A DNA stretch of 64,000 nucleotides, taken from Cylindrobasidium torrendii FP15055 ss-10 (Eukaryota > Basidiomycota > Agaricomycetes > Agaricales > Physalacriaceae). Under the pieces are notes generated by a model. The model did no database searches and was not told where the DNA came from. It was given only the letters and a program-made list of their open reading frames with translations. A program made the translations under genes and the position numbers. The DNA is taken from the NCBI GenBank assembly GCA_000934385.1, contig KN880498.1, forward strand, positions 49,904 to 113,903. Direction: 5' to 3'. Of the stretch, positions 34,381 through 45,536 are shown piece by piece (the first letter of the stretch is position 1; each line of letters begins with the position of its first letter).

Positions 34381-35192
34381 CGGGATTGTAGACAAGGCCG
34401 AGCAGGTAGGAAAAGGGATTGAATAGCAAAGACGCGTCGGGAGCGTCGAGTTTTCATGCGTCGTCGCGGTAGTGCGCAGATGTCGGCGGAGACCAGTGAT
34501 GTTCGACCTTCGTGGTGCAGAGGTGCAGAGGATCGGACTTTGTGGGTCACAACATGTCACGCGAATTTGATCAAACATTGGCCTACATTGGCAGACGTTG
34601 GCCCAGGGGAAACAACTGCGCAGTGACCCAAGTGGCTCGCAGTATTTCATTAGATGGAACCTGATATATGATAACTCAAAAGCGAGAGTTAACATTCCGT
34701 TCCAGCACGTTGAACAGGTTGATGGTTGCCTTGTCCATACAACTTAAGCCCAATCTGAGGTTTCAAAATGTCGACGCTAACCTACATTGGAGTGAAGTTG
34801 GCGTCCCTGAGTGGTGTTGGTAAATTATGAAGTGTCCAACCTAATCATTTTTGCGCCTTCAAGCCTCAAGAAGCACTCTGCCCAACGATGCAAAAAAAAA
34901 AAAGAATTATTCAAATAGACAGAGACAAATTCGAACTCATTGGGAGCCTCCGTGACATATGTAGCAAGATATGGTACTTTGCGCCGGCAGGTCAAGTGAG
35001 GTAGATGAAGCAACTGTGCTGCGATGCGGGATTCGACAGTGTAGCTGCGATTTGGTAGTGGGGACGTTATCCAGTAGGCAAAAGTCTTGGTCAGCCGCGC
35101 CGGACAGATAGTAATGACGAAGCTTCGTCGACGTTTTTGTCACCGATGAACAGGCGGTATCGACAAGTACCAAGAATGTACAACGGGATTGC
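34381..35192. other. Spacer
   Basis: Contains an A12 run near 34889. No gene recognised. Confidence 0.4.
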
Positions 35193-36289
35193 CTATCGGG
35201 AGGAACGCAAGGAAGCGGCGGTATGAGCCAGTGCAATTGTTTTCGCCGTGCGCGAAGGCCTGAGCTTCATGCGGGTGTCCTGCAGCGCAAGATCTTCCTT
35301 GGTCTCGACAGAAACATGAACAGCGCCATTCCGAGGACATTTTGACGGCGGTAAATCCGTCTGACCCGCACACACCTCGGCCTTGCGTTTGCACAGTGAG
35401 TTTCCCGAGCGATGAACTCGCAGTGGTGGTGTAACAGACTTGCGTGCGCGTTTGCAAATGGGCATGAGCTGAGTGTCCGGCCCCATCTTGCGTTTGCGGG
35501 AAACAATCAGCATGATATTTGAGTGCGGTGGAGTCTGTGGACTGTTCGGAGGAGCCAAGGCCATCTTGGGCTGTAGACTGTCTCTCATCGAACGACAGTA
35601 TCTGATAATGCGGACGAGGGTGTCGTCGTAAGTTAGATATGTCGGGAAGCCAAACGTCTGGACATGCGCGTGGAGGATCGTGAATACGACATGGGCAGTG
35701 CGCAGGCGGAAGTCGGGGAGGCTGGTGTACGGATAGACATGCGATGTAATATTGCCAGTTGAGGGGTGCCGCAAATATAAAGTTTCCTTGTAGTTGGGAT
35801 CGGGAGTCACGGTGTGAAGTGCTGTGTGGAGGGATGCGATCTGAGAATGGTAAGCTTGATGATGGTTGGACGTTGTTAACGCACCGAGCTGTAGTGGCGC
35901 CGCATAGCAGGAGGGCAGCCCGTATTGAGGCGGACCAGTTCGAAGAGGGTTGTGAGAGAAGTTTCATTGGGGCAAAAGGACAAACTCGTGTTTCTGAAGT
36001 CCTCGTGCAGTCGTGGATCAACTAGTAAGGGTCAGTTGTGTCACACGGAGCAGGCAGCTAGCGTACGATGAAGTTGGTTGAGAGGCCCATCCATAGAGTG
36101 ACGGAATTCGGAGATAACCATGCCACAAGCTGCTCCATGCGAGGGGTACTACTCTTTGTGAATTTCAGCCCATGGAAAGCCTACAAAACATACGGCGGCA
36201 ACGGCTATTGGTTTGACAATGTTCTGTTTTTCCGAGGGAACGAAGTCAGGCGACGCCGAGAGGCAGTCCTCAGTGTAGATGTCGTCCAT
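35193..36289 (-). CDS. Y family protein, copy 2 (320 aa)
   Basis: Exons 36289-36194, 36148-36067, 36021-35885 and 35840-35193. Exon 1 encodes MDDIYTEDCLSASPDFVPSE; exon 2 YPSHGAACGMVISEFRHSMD; exon 3 DPRLHEDFRNTSLSFCPNET and then LFELVRLN; exon 4 ETLYLRHPSTGNITSHVYPY and then TSLPDFRLRTAH. The C-terminal ~110 residues are basic and Pro-rich (SRKRKMGPD, KRARKS, CKRKAEVC). Exon 4 is very similar at nucleotide level to copy 4, indicating a recent duplication or conversion. No Z partner lies upstream; the 36290-37037 interval has no gene. No lesion seen. Confidence 0.8.
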
Positions 36290-37037
36290 ACTCGATGCGA
36301 AAATAAGTGATCGTGGTCGTTGAAAGCAAGCTGGGTCCCAGATCGACTTTAGGATTGGAATTTTGATCCTTTGTCGAGGTGAGGGTGATGTACATAGCGT
36401 GGCTGATGAGGACATCTTATTAAAGATAGATAGATACACGCTCAGCGCTCTTGGATGCATTACAAGTTATGGTAAGGCAGGTAATGCAAATTATGAACTC
36501 GTAAACTTAGAGACCTGGCGGTGCTGTGTATGAGGGTTGCGGCTATTCCAGTGTTCACCGTACACGAAGGTGAGAACGCTCGCTTTTTCATTCAGAAAAT
36601 TGCGTGTTACTAATGTGTTCCCTTGAAGCACAAGCCGTTGATGACACTCAGGAGTCTTCAGTGTGCATAGTGGGAATTTGACACCATATTAATCAATTAC
36701 TATACTACTCAGCCAATGTTTGGATTCTTAGGGTGACCATTTGTATAATAGGATCCAATATAGCTATTATAACGACTTGACGCAGCCGACTCCAGGTGGT
36801 CGCAGCGACAATTAGTCGACATACCACAGTCCCGCGCGCCTTCCTCTGCATCACCACTGTCGGCGTTGAAAGGTTGGTTTAGACAAGTCAAAAGGTATGT
36901 CAGTGACCTATCGGGAAGATTGAGTATGAGCCAGGAGCCTCAAGAGTCCCTCTTTCAAGTTGGTCTCGGCAGAAACACCACTAGCGCCATTCCGGGAACG
37001 TCTTGACGGCAGGAGATTCGGAAGACCGTGTCGTACA
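36290..37037. other. Spacer between Y copies 2 and 3
   Basis: Promoter side of copy 2 and 3' side of copy 3. It includes the possible extra terminal exon of copy 3 at 36908-36998. Confidence 0.4.
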
Positions 37038-37957
37038 TTACTGGGCCTTGCGTTTGCGTAGTGGGTTTTGGGAGCGATGCGGCCGCGGTGGTGATGTCTT
37101 GTGTGCACGCTTAGTGATGGGCATGTCCTGGTCGTATGGATCGAATTTGCGCTTGCGGGAAACCGCTGGTGAGTTGTTCGTGCACGGTATAGTTGTCGCA
37201 CAGTCCGGCGCACATGTCATCCTGCGCTGGAGGAAGTTACTACGCATAGACTGACAGTAATCGGCAATCTGGCGAAGTATATCGCTAGAAAGCGAAGAAC
37301 GCGGGAAGGTAGACGCCTGGACGTCGGCGTGTAACATTGTGATGACAGGATGCGCTGTCCGCAGGCGAAACCGAGGCAGGCTGGAGTATGGGTAGGCGTG
37401 AGAGGTGATTGTGCCGGTTAAAGGATGGCGCAAGTAGAGCGTCCGTTTGCACCTGCCGTTTGGTCTGAGGACGTGGAATGCCGTGCGAAGGGATGGGATC
37501 TGCGAATGATGAGCTAGCTCACATTCAGACGTTATCAACTCACCGAGCTGTAATGACGCCGCGTAGCCCAGGGGCAGTTCGCATTCAAGTTGTAGCGGAA
37601 TAATTCGAGCAACGTTGCGAGGCAAGTCTCGTCGGGACGAAGACACAAGCCTACTATACTGAAGTCTTCGAATAATCGCGGATCGACTAGCAAAAGTCAG
37701 TGTTATGATGAGAAGGCGCGCAAGGGAGCATACGGTGTAGAACATTCATGTCTTCGCCCATGGAGTTTCGAAACTCGCGGTGATCCATGCCGCAAGCCTC
37801 TTGATGCAAGGGATACTGTTTCTTAGTAAATGATAGCCTAAGAGGCAACACAAGAACATACGGCGGCGACAGCGAGTGGTTGGACGATATTCCATGGCTC
37901 TGAAGGTAACAGATCGGGTGATGCAGATAGACAGTCTTCGGTGTAAATGTCGCCCAT
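37038..37957 (-). CDS. Y family protein, copy 3 (260 aa, shortened C-terminus)
   Basis: Exons 37957-37862, 37815-37734, 37686-37544 and 37499-37038. The sequence begins MGDIYTEDCLSASPDLLPSE, continues YPLHQEACGMDHREFRNSMG and LFEDFSIVGLCLRPDETCLA, and has the core RTLYLRHPLTGTITSHAYPY followed by SSLPRFRLRTAHPV. Compared with copies 2 and 4 the reading frame ends early at LRKRKAQ-stop. The homologous tail (RSRNGASGVSAET to AHTQSSR) survives further on in another frame at 36998-36908. The stop overlaps a GTAATG that could serve as a new donor, with CGTCAAG as acceptor; splicing there would restore the tail exactly in frame. So it is either truncated or has gained an intron. Confidence 0.72.
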
Positions 37958-38812
37958 TCATACAAAAGTGGCTGATCTGGTAAGGATGGTGGTTCAAAGC
38001 CAAGGCTACGTTCAACGAACCATCGACTCGGATCGACGAAGTACCGGCTGTAAGCTGCGAGAGAAATAGTGACAATTGAGGGAAAAGGCCGAATTCAAAA
38101 CGAAATGAGTAACGGGATCGTTGAGCCCGTCAAGCTTTATGTTCCAGTTAACCTCCAAAGTCTCAGTAAGTTATAGCTCTCGGATTCGTTCTTCCTCTAT
38201 AGTATATACTGAGACCACAGACCCGCCATATACAAACGCAGACTGTGAACGGCCACTGATGGGCCTAACGAACGGCGGAATATGTTCAGTGCGTAAGTCC
38301 AGATGATGTAGGACCGTACTCTACGCAGAACATGACGCTGTCGCCATTCCCTCATGTCCTTGAGGATCGCGAGCATGGCGAGGATTATATACCAGCGCCT
38401 TGGCCTTACTTAGCGGATGCATCTCTTATAGTTACACATAATTAATCCTAATCCCGACATTTAACAGATTGTTCACCATATTTTCTTCAACTGGTCAAAT
38501 TCACGAGCCCCTGGAGGGCGGGTGGTCTTTCTAGATAGTGGTATACAACAATGCTACTAAGTACATAGCCTTGACATGGCGGTGGGTACCTTCCGCCGAG
38601 CGTCAACGCTGTGCTACATGAGTCTGCGCACTCTCCGATGCGACTTCAACGTTCCATGCCAAAAAGAGGGCCCCAGCTTGGCTCAGCAATGACTGGTCGG
38701 CGCGGGCATCCATCGATACGCAACGTCCCTGCCTTTATCGCGAAAGGTTTCTCACCAGTGTCGGTGGCGAGAACGCGTTATGTACAAGTCAAAGGTGTTT
38801 GTCCGTGGCCGC
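37958..38812. other. Spacer
   Basis: No Z-like remnant or other gene recognised upstream of Y copy 3. Confidence 0.4.
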
Positions 38813-39905
38813 CTATCGAGAGGATCGCGGCGGAGCAATACGGCCCAGTGCAACCATTTTCGCTGCGCGACACGGCCGGAGCTTCATACGGACGTCCTTC
38901 TGTGCGAGCTCCTCCATGGTCTCCGCATCATGACTAGAGTCAGTCCGAAGACGTTTTGACGGAGGGCAATCTTGCAGACCCGCACATTCCTCGACCTTGC
39001 GTTTGCACAGTGTGTTACCCGAGCGATGCACTCGCAGTGGTGGTGTAACAGACTTGCGTGCGCGTTTGCGAATGGGCATGAGCTGAGTGTCCGGCCCCAT
39101 CTTGCGTTTGCGGGAAACAATCGGCATGATATTCGAGTGCGGTGGAGTCTGTGGACTGTTCGGAGGAGCCAAGGCCATCTTGGGCTGTAGACTGTCTCTC
39201 ATCGAACGACAGTATCTGACAATGCGGACGAGGGTGTCATCATAAGTCAGAGATGTCGGGAGGCCGAACGTTTGGACATGCGCGTGTAGGATCGTGGTTA
39301 CAAGATGGGCAGTCCGCAGACGGAATGGAGGAAGGCTGGTGTACGGGTAGACATGCGATGTGATCTTGCCAGTTGAGGGGTGCCGCAGATATAGTGGTTT
39401 TTGGTAATATTCGGTGGGCTTCAAAGTGTGAAGCGCTGCGTCAAGGGATGTTATCTGACAATGGTAAGCTTGATCACGGGGATGAACGTTGTTGGCGCAC
39501 CGAGCTATAATGACGCCGCATAGCAGGAGCGCAGCCCGTATTGAAGCGGACCAGGTCAAAGAGGGTTGCGAGAGAAGTCTCGTTGGGGCAAAAAGATAAC
39601 CTTGCGTCTTTGAATGTCTCGTGCAGTCGTGGATCAACTGGTAAGGGTCAGTATCGTCAGCAGGGGCATACAGTTGGCATACGATGAAAATGATTGATAG
39701 GTCCATCCATGGAGCGACGGAATTCAGAGATAACCATGCCACAAGCCGCTCCATGCGATGGATACTATGTTTTCGTCAATTACAGCCTATGCAAAGCATA
39801 GAAACGTACCGCGGCGACGGCTATTGGTTTGACAATGTTGCATTTTTCCGAGGAAACGAATTCAGGCGACGCCGAAAGACAGTCCTCAGTGTAGATGTCG
39901 TCCAT
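38813..39905 (-). CDS. Y family protein, copy 4 (318 aa)
   Basis: Exons 39905-39810, 39764-39683, 39637-39501 and 39454-38813. The exon lengths of the first three (96, 82, 137 nt) equal those of copy 2. It reads MDDIYTEDCLSASPEFVSSE, YPSHGAACGMVISEFRRSMD, DPRLHETFKDARLSFCPNET and KPLYLRHPSTGKITSHVYPY followed by a basic tail (SRKRKMGPD, RKRARKS). It is divergently paired with Z copy B, with 228 bp between start codons. The shared upstream block at 39962-39998 lies in that gap. No lesion. Confidence 0.82.
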
Positions 39906-39961
39906 AGTCGATCGAGCTGTAGGTGGTGATGGTGGAATGCAAGGTGCACTGGCCTACGTCA

Positions 39962-39998
39962 GCGCACGTTTCGGTTGCTCGGCATGTCATGTGATTAG
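39962..39998. promoter_or_regulatory. Conserved upstream block (Y copy 4 / Z copy B)
   Basis: A ~37-bp stretch containing CACGTTTCGGTTGCTCGGCA and then TGTCATGTGATTAG is repeated, with few changes, upstream of Y copies 5 (56452-56488) and 6 (57918-57954). It sits 57-93 bp upstream of the Y start codon in this copy. It is the only part of the intergenic gap shared among the three, so it is a candidate promoter or operator-like element for the pair. Confidence 0.65.
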
Positions 39999-40133
39999 CC
40001 CTCCGGATCCGCCACTCGACTCGTCGATCAGGACCCTCCAACCTCGTGGCCATTGTGACCCTTTCCCTCTTACCACGTCCACCATCACTGCTGTCAGCTT
40101 CATTTCCAGCCACTGGCTGCACACCCACCCAGC

Positions 40134-42379
40134 ATGGCCGTACCTCAGGGCCTGCCCATACCACAGGGCAATTGGGAGAATTGGTACAAGGGCAACGAGG
40201 AGCGGGACGCATGGTACCATAAGCTCTCACCGCAGGAGTATCCGGCGCTCGGATTTATTCCAGCGGGGTTTCGCACGCTGTCAAGGAATAACGGAGTGGA
40301 CCTCTTGAAGTTTGACCCAGGCAACCTTCTTCCCACCGACTTTTCCGATAGTTACGAGACAAGCGAGATTACTACCCCAACACGGCTCAGAACGACCTCC
40401 AACGCCAAAGTACGGGCTAAGCCTCATGGTCGGCCCAAGGACAAGGAAGTGGCCGATATCTCACCGTACGGCTTGTTGGATTTTATGACTGCGGCGAGCG
40501 AAGGGATGAATGTAGGACATATAAATCCATTTGGAATGTCTATTGAGGAGGTATTGTAACTTTCAGAGTCCCTCGTTTCCGCCTCACCTCTATTTCAGGG
40601 TCATACCATTGACAAGATGCGTGCAACGAAGCCTGGGACTTTCCGCCCATGCAAGAGATCAAACCTGGTCAACAGTGCGTCGTAAAATTCTTTCTGGCTT
40701 TTTGATGTGTCCCTTTACTAACATCCTCATAGCGCAGGCGGGTATCAACCTAGAACAACGTAGAAACGGCTATGTCTATATCCCCCTTCTTTCTCCAAAC
40801 AACATGCGACCAATTCCCGCACTTATGGCTGCCATTAAGCATAATCTCCGCAATGAAACGACACCAAAGGATCGTGTCGACCTCAGGAGGGTGCGTAATA
40901 GGTTATAGATTCTTATGGCGGCAGTGTTGACATCTTCTGATAAAGGTGGTACCAGCTCGATATGGCAATGCAGGCTACTTTGCCGTTGGCTTTCCTTTAG
41001 TGAGGCGCGAAGGAAGCGAGCTGACTCTTTTCAACCCGGAAACTGGACGTCTTTTGTATAACCAGGGTCCAGATTACCCCCCATTGCACCGGAAGAATGG
41101 GGTCATCTTCCCTTGCGCCGTCGACCCGGAACTTCTCCTTTACAATAGTGCGGCGGCACTCTATCACCATGAAAAGGATTGCACTGAGGATGAGCCTTTC
41201 CGGCCCCAGCCCGAGTTCAACGAGTGGCAGGCATCTCTTTTGGATGAACTACGCGAAACCTTTGATGGGTGCTTTAATGGGACCATCGAGGTCGACACTG
41301 TTGCCGGATGGAATCGAAGCCTGGGCGAGAGTGAGGCTGACGATGACACCGACGATACTTCATCGACTCAATCAGACCAGCCCGTTGATCAGACTGAGTT
41401 GAAGACACCCACTCGCAATGGACGTACTCGACAACAGGATGAACCCCTCGATAGCAGCGACGATGCCGGTCCCATCGAAGATGGTTACATTGCCTCAGGT
41501 GACAGCGATCTTGAGTACGAAGATGGCACGCCTACTCCTCGTCAAATGCGCCATGCAACGACCCCAATCGCGTCGGAACTCGAGGAAGATCTGGGAACGC
41601 CTCCTCCAATCCCGAGCGAGAAGACTACCGATGTTGCGGAGTCTGAGGATGAGGCTTCCTCGGATGAAGCGCTTCTCAGGCGCTCTAAGCGCAACATTGG
41701 GAAGAAAGCTCCGGGTGTCAAGTCGTCCAATGCCTCTGGCGGCAAGGATGGGCGTACTCACACACGCAAGACCATCCGACGCAAGAAGAAATCCAAGGCT
41801 GAGCCATCCGACGCTGAGCCATCCGACGCTGAGGAGGACGAAGAAGATGCCGCTCCGGTTCGCAAGACTAGGACTCGAAAGAAACGTGGTCAGGTCGCGG
41901 AGGATGAGGACGGTGAAGAGGATGAAGAGCCGCCGGACGCTGCCCCGGAACGCGTGCCCAAGACTCGCACCGCACGCAAGAAGAAGACCGTCGAAGCATC
42001 CAACGACGTTGAAGACGATGCCGATGCCGCCAAAGCTCGTGGCCGCCCGAGGCCTCGTCCTGGTCGCAACAAATCGACTCCGACAGTCGAAGCATCCGCC
42101 AACAATGAGGAAGATGCAGAGCCAGTGCGTCGAAACCCGCCTCGTGCAGCATCCAAGAAGCCAAACAACGAGCCCGGTGGTACAGGCGGAGAGCGAAAGG
42201 TGGTCAAGTTGAGGACCAAGAAGGCTGCAGCTAGGACAACGGCGGCGACAGAGCAGGCCAACGCAGAGGCTGGCCCCGGACCTACCACACACGCGCTGCG
42301 CGGCAAAAAGCGTTCAAACTCGTCTTCTGAAGTGCAGAACGACGAATTGCCGAAGCAGAAGAAGGCGAAAGAGGGATAG
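40134..42379 (+). CDS. Z family protein, copy B (694 aa, AT-hook-like tail)
   Basis: Exons 40134-40550, 40599-40674, 40733-40890 and 40946-42379. The second exon has exactly the same length (76 nt) as in copy A. N-terminal half: YPALGFIPAGFRTLSRNNGV, KPGTFRPCKRSNLVN, NGYVYIPLLSPNNMRPIPAL, NAGYFAVGFPLVRREGSELT and then LFNPETGRLLYN. The tail is acidic, then basic, with an AEPSDAEPSDAE tandem repeat, an AT-hook-like KARGRPRPRPGRNK near residue 580 and the shared GKKRSNSSSEVQ end. The N-terminal domain is only weakly similar to copy A (about a third identical by eye) although the 3' end is highly similar. Function unknown; nuclear localisation inferred. Confidence 0.8.
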
Positions 42380-42384
42380 AGAGG

Positions 42385-42805
42385 TGGTCGATACACACAC
42401 GGTCCAGCCGCAATCCGGCGAGTTTTCTTAGCTCGTGTGAGCATATATTGTGCGCTGGATACTTACAAGGGGAGAGGATGTTTTGAACACGTAGAGATGA
42501 TATCGTTCCGTTTCCGTATTTATGTCTGGCAGGCTCCAGAGTCCATTCCATTCCGTCCCATTCCATCCCTAATTTTGTGCTACGTACTTCTCGTTTTCGG
42601 TCTAGCATCCCGTATTGTTCTTCCCCATCCCTAATCCTGTGCTTTGCACTTCTCGTTTTTGATTCAGCATTCATATTTTTCTCACTATTCTCTGGCGTAG
42701 AGCGTCCTATATACTTTTACATTTACCCGTTTTGTTTATCCCGCGAGTAGTACTGAATAGAAAATGGCGTCGAAAGGGCGAAAGCCCACCATTCATGTGT
42801 GATTT
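42385..42805 (+). repeat. Conserved 3' flank block of Z copy B
   Basis: Partner of 32155-32515. It differs mainly by a local tandem duplication of about 65 bp (two CATCCCTAAT...TGTGCT...CTTCTCGTTTT units at about 42565-42670, single in copy A). The closing hairpin is at 42763-42793. Confidence 0.75.
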
Positions 42806-43918
42806 TATTGCCGATATAGACCTGCGGACAGCAGCCCGGCCGTTGAGCCATACCAGGACAGTTTTGGTGATCCTCCCATGTGCTTTTCCGAGCCAACGAA
42901 GTGAAATGATCTGTTCAGATATACTCTATGCATTTTTGCAGACGTTAAGTAAGTGCCCTAAGTACGTCTTGACCATGGCGGAGATGCCATCGACGGCATC
43001 GTAGTATGTACTTGTCGACTTATTGCTAACAGTCCCAGCAGCAACCGTTCCCATTTCATGACCGCGTACGATTGGGCAGAGCTCATTTGGGACATAAGGC
43101 CAATAAGTACGCGATTAGAACAAGTCAGTAAAACAGGTGTTTCCACCTCCATGGTTCGTCGGTATGTCCCAATAGCGAGCAGCCGCTCGTTTTGTTTGAC
43201 AGGAAGTAGAACTCGAGGGCGCCTAGGCTGACGTTGGTGAGACCGTTGACAGCGACAGCGCACTACGAGTTGATGCATGAATGAGCAAGGTCATGGAATA
43301 TGGATGGGACGCCTTACGCAAGGAGCGCGCATAGAACTCATGTCTCATTTGCGAAGACAATGCCATACATGATAAGGGACGTTGGTGTTCTCGGACACAT
43401 TCTTCTGCATGACGCCCCCGACAAACACTCTCGAAGCCAATTCCGGCGCCGGAATCCCCGCCATCCTAGCCATGAAGGTAACCTACTCGTAAGATAGACA
43501 AGCTGCAGGCCGCAATGGGTATGAGGTACCAGCTTGACCTTGACCATGACCATGGTGAAGACGGCGGCATTGTCCTGGAGGTACATCGAAGTCGCAAGGG
43601 AGTCCACGCTGAGATGCATTTGGCCTGCGGCGAGTAAGTTGGTCTTCCTCGGCCTCTGCTTGAACAAGACGAGAGGCGCCGACGCCAAGAACCTCCAGAA
43701 TGTGATAGGTGCATGCAAGGGTATGCTTGAACTCAAATGTGATGGGCTCTCTCTCTGGACATTGTAGTCGCGAAGACTAATGATCTCGGCGGGCTTCTGG
43801 GCCACACATTGTTCAGACAAAGGATTGATACAGGACATGCATTGAAAAAGTAGGATATAACTGTCGAAGGTTCATTAGTTTCCAGCCTACGAGTGGTACT
43901 GCAAGCGACGCACCTGTT
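42806..43918. other. Block interior without supported gene
   Basis: About 1.1 kb. Several frames of 80-166 codons run through it on both strands, but none shows a domain or consistent splicing. I leave it unassigned. Confidence 0.4.
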
Positions 43919-44346
43919 CTAATCGCTCTTCGCTGCACTCTTGATGAGTCCAACGCTAATGGTAGGGCCCTCCTCCTGTATCCGCTGCTGCAAGACCTCT
44001 TGGCTCTGCTTGTGCGCCTCGTCGGTAATCTTCTGCTTGCGCGCGATCTACAAGGGGCAATATGGGTAAAATGCGTAGCTGGCTGGGTACCACCACGCAC
44101 CGCTTTCTTTCCGTGGAGGCACTCCATGTAGTCATCCGCCTGAAGCTTGCACTGCTGAGGGACCACGGATCCAGCGTAGCACTTGCTATATTCTTGGAAA
44201 TAGGCCATGCAGCGGGGCTGACCTCCGGACCAGCTGAATGCAGACTGCCAATTGGAAAGCGGGGATTACGAAGGGAGGGAGGAAATGAGAATGAGAGAGA
44301 ATCTGTGGTCAGCGCGCGCCGGCTTCGTCGGATTGCTACGCACCAT
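43919..44346 (-). CDS. NADH:ubiquinone oxidoreductase 15-kDa subunit, NDUFS5-like (CHCH)
   Basis: Exons 44346-44344 (the ATG alone), 44244-44101 and 44047-43919 encode 91 aa. Two CX9C motifs are visible, CMAYFQEYSKC and CKLQADDYMEC, followed by the LHGKKAIARKQKI stretch, matching the NDUFS5 accessory subunit of complex I. Such proteins enter the mitochondrial intermembrane space and are oxidised by the Mia40 relay. Start was set at 44346 because downstream Met codons would remove the first cysteine; splicing of a one-codon exon is needed. A dead duplicate lies at 34071-34380. Confidence 0.83.
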
Positions 44347-45442
44347 TGTGGTTATGTGTAGGGGAGGGTAATGCGATGCTCGTGGCGCGGAGGAACCGTG
44401 AAGGGGACCCGGGTTTACTAGGTCACGTCACGTCACGCGGGGATCAGTACTTACAACGTCCACTTAAGCCTCCAAGCTAAGGCCAGCTACTTATATGCCT
44501 GATTCTATTCAAAGCCATTTGCGCATTCGTGTAGCGAATCAATCCTGCATAACGAGCTAGGGGAATAAGGCAATTCAACTCTCCCAAGCCCAGTTTCTCG
44601 GAGGATATTCTCTCGACGCGCAGCGATGGCAAGTGCAATGCGTATGTGTCTCGGTCCAAAAAATCTGCCCCGCTAACACAATTTTAAATTCAGCATGGAT
44701 CGGCTTGAATGTGGCCATGGACACAACGAAGTCAAGTTGTCAACCGATAGCCCACTGTCCGCGGAGGCTCAGCTTTGACTCAGCTAACTAAAGTCACGAG
44801 TCAGTATTAACCCTGAAATATGAGGCTCAGAAGAAGCGGGCATGCACCTGCGCACGTTCGCTGACGAACGTCGGGCGCCGCTATTACTTCCAAAGGCGTA
44901 TTCTGAGCCCCAAAGCAACCTCCGCCGCCTTACCGCTCAGCACTCAGCCCCAGACGACTGCCACTTTTTCAACGTGCCTTGGAAACTTTCCCAATCGATT
45001 TGGAGATTCAAAAACTGGGAAATAACTTTCAAACAGTTTCTTGACAATGTACTGATAAGACGAACTAGAGATACCGCATTTGTCCCACCAGCCCTCGTGA
45101 TCAGCTGTCTGCGGCGCGTTCCTCTGATATTATTGGTTCGTTTTTTGAACTGTGTATTTTATACAGCCATTTCGCGAACTGAGGGCCTAGAAATGCACCT
45201 CTCGACATCAGATTTCTGCCTCGAAGGGAAAATGCATACATCGAAATCAATCCCTTCTTTCGTGCCCCAGCAGTCAGGTGGCTTGCGGCCACACGAAATT
45301 CCATGAGCCGTCAGCTAACTGCTCTCGCCTACGATAGCTCACGTTGTCGATCAGGCGCCTATCTCTTTCATTGTGCGGAGGCGAGCATCCGATGACCCAC
45401 ATCATGCCGGCAGTGTGTGGTTTTACTGCGGTCTTCTTCAGC
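44347..45442. other. Long spacer upstream of secreted protein gene
   Basis: A 154-codon frame at 44842-45306 has no recognisable domain and no flanking gene signals. Otherwise nothing seen. Confidence 0.4.
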
Positions 45443-45449
45443 TATAAAA
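45443..45449 (+). promoter_or_regulatory. TATA box of secreted protein gene
   Basis: TATAAAA about 90 bp upstream of the start at 45537, followed by a C/T-rich leader. Confidence 0.65.
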
Positions 45450-45536
45450 GCCAGGCTTTTTCTCTGAACTGCGCTCAGACTCGATCCACCAGTCCTCTGT
45501 TCATCATCTCCTGCTCACCGCTCACCACTCACAACG

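Noticed and set aside
28787..42379. Divergent Y-Z pairs as a homeodomain (HD1/HD2) mating-type locus
   Set aside because: Arrangement and variable N-termini are suggestive, but neither family shows a homeodomain (no WFxNxR helix), and the usual neighbours (mitochondrial intermediate peptidase, beta-flanking gene) are absent.
43300..43840. Minus-strand 166-codon frame and an alternative frame with FMARMAGIPAPELASRVF
   Set aside because: Protein-like in places, but no known domain, no consistent exon structure and equally plausible frames on the other strand.
44842..45306. 154-codon open frame upstream of the secreted protein
   Set aside because: No domain, no splice support, composition like non-coding DNA.
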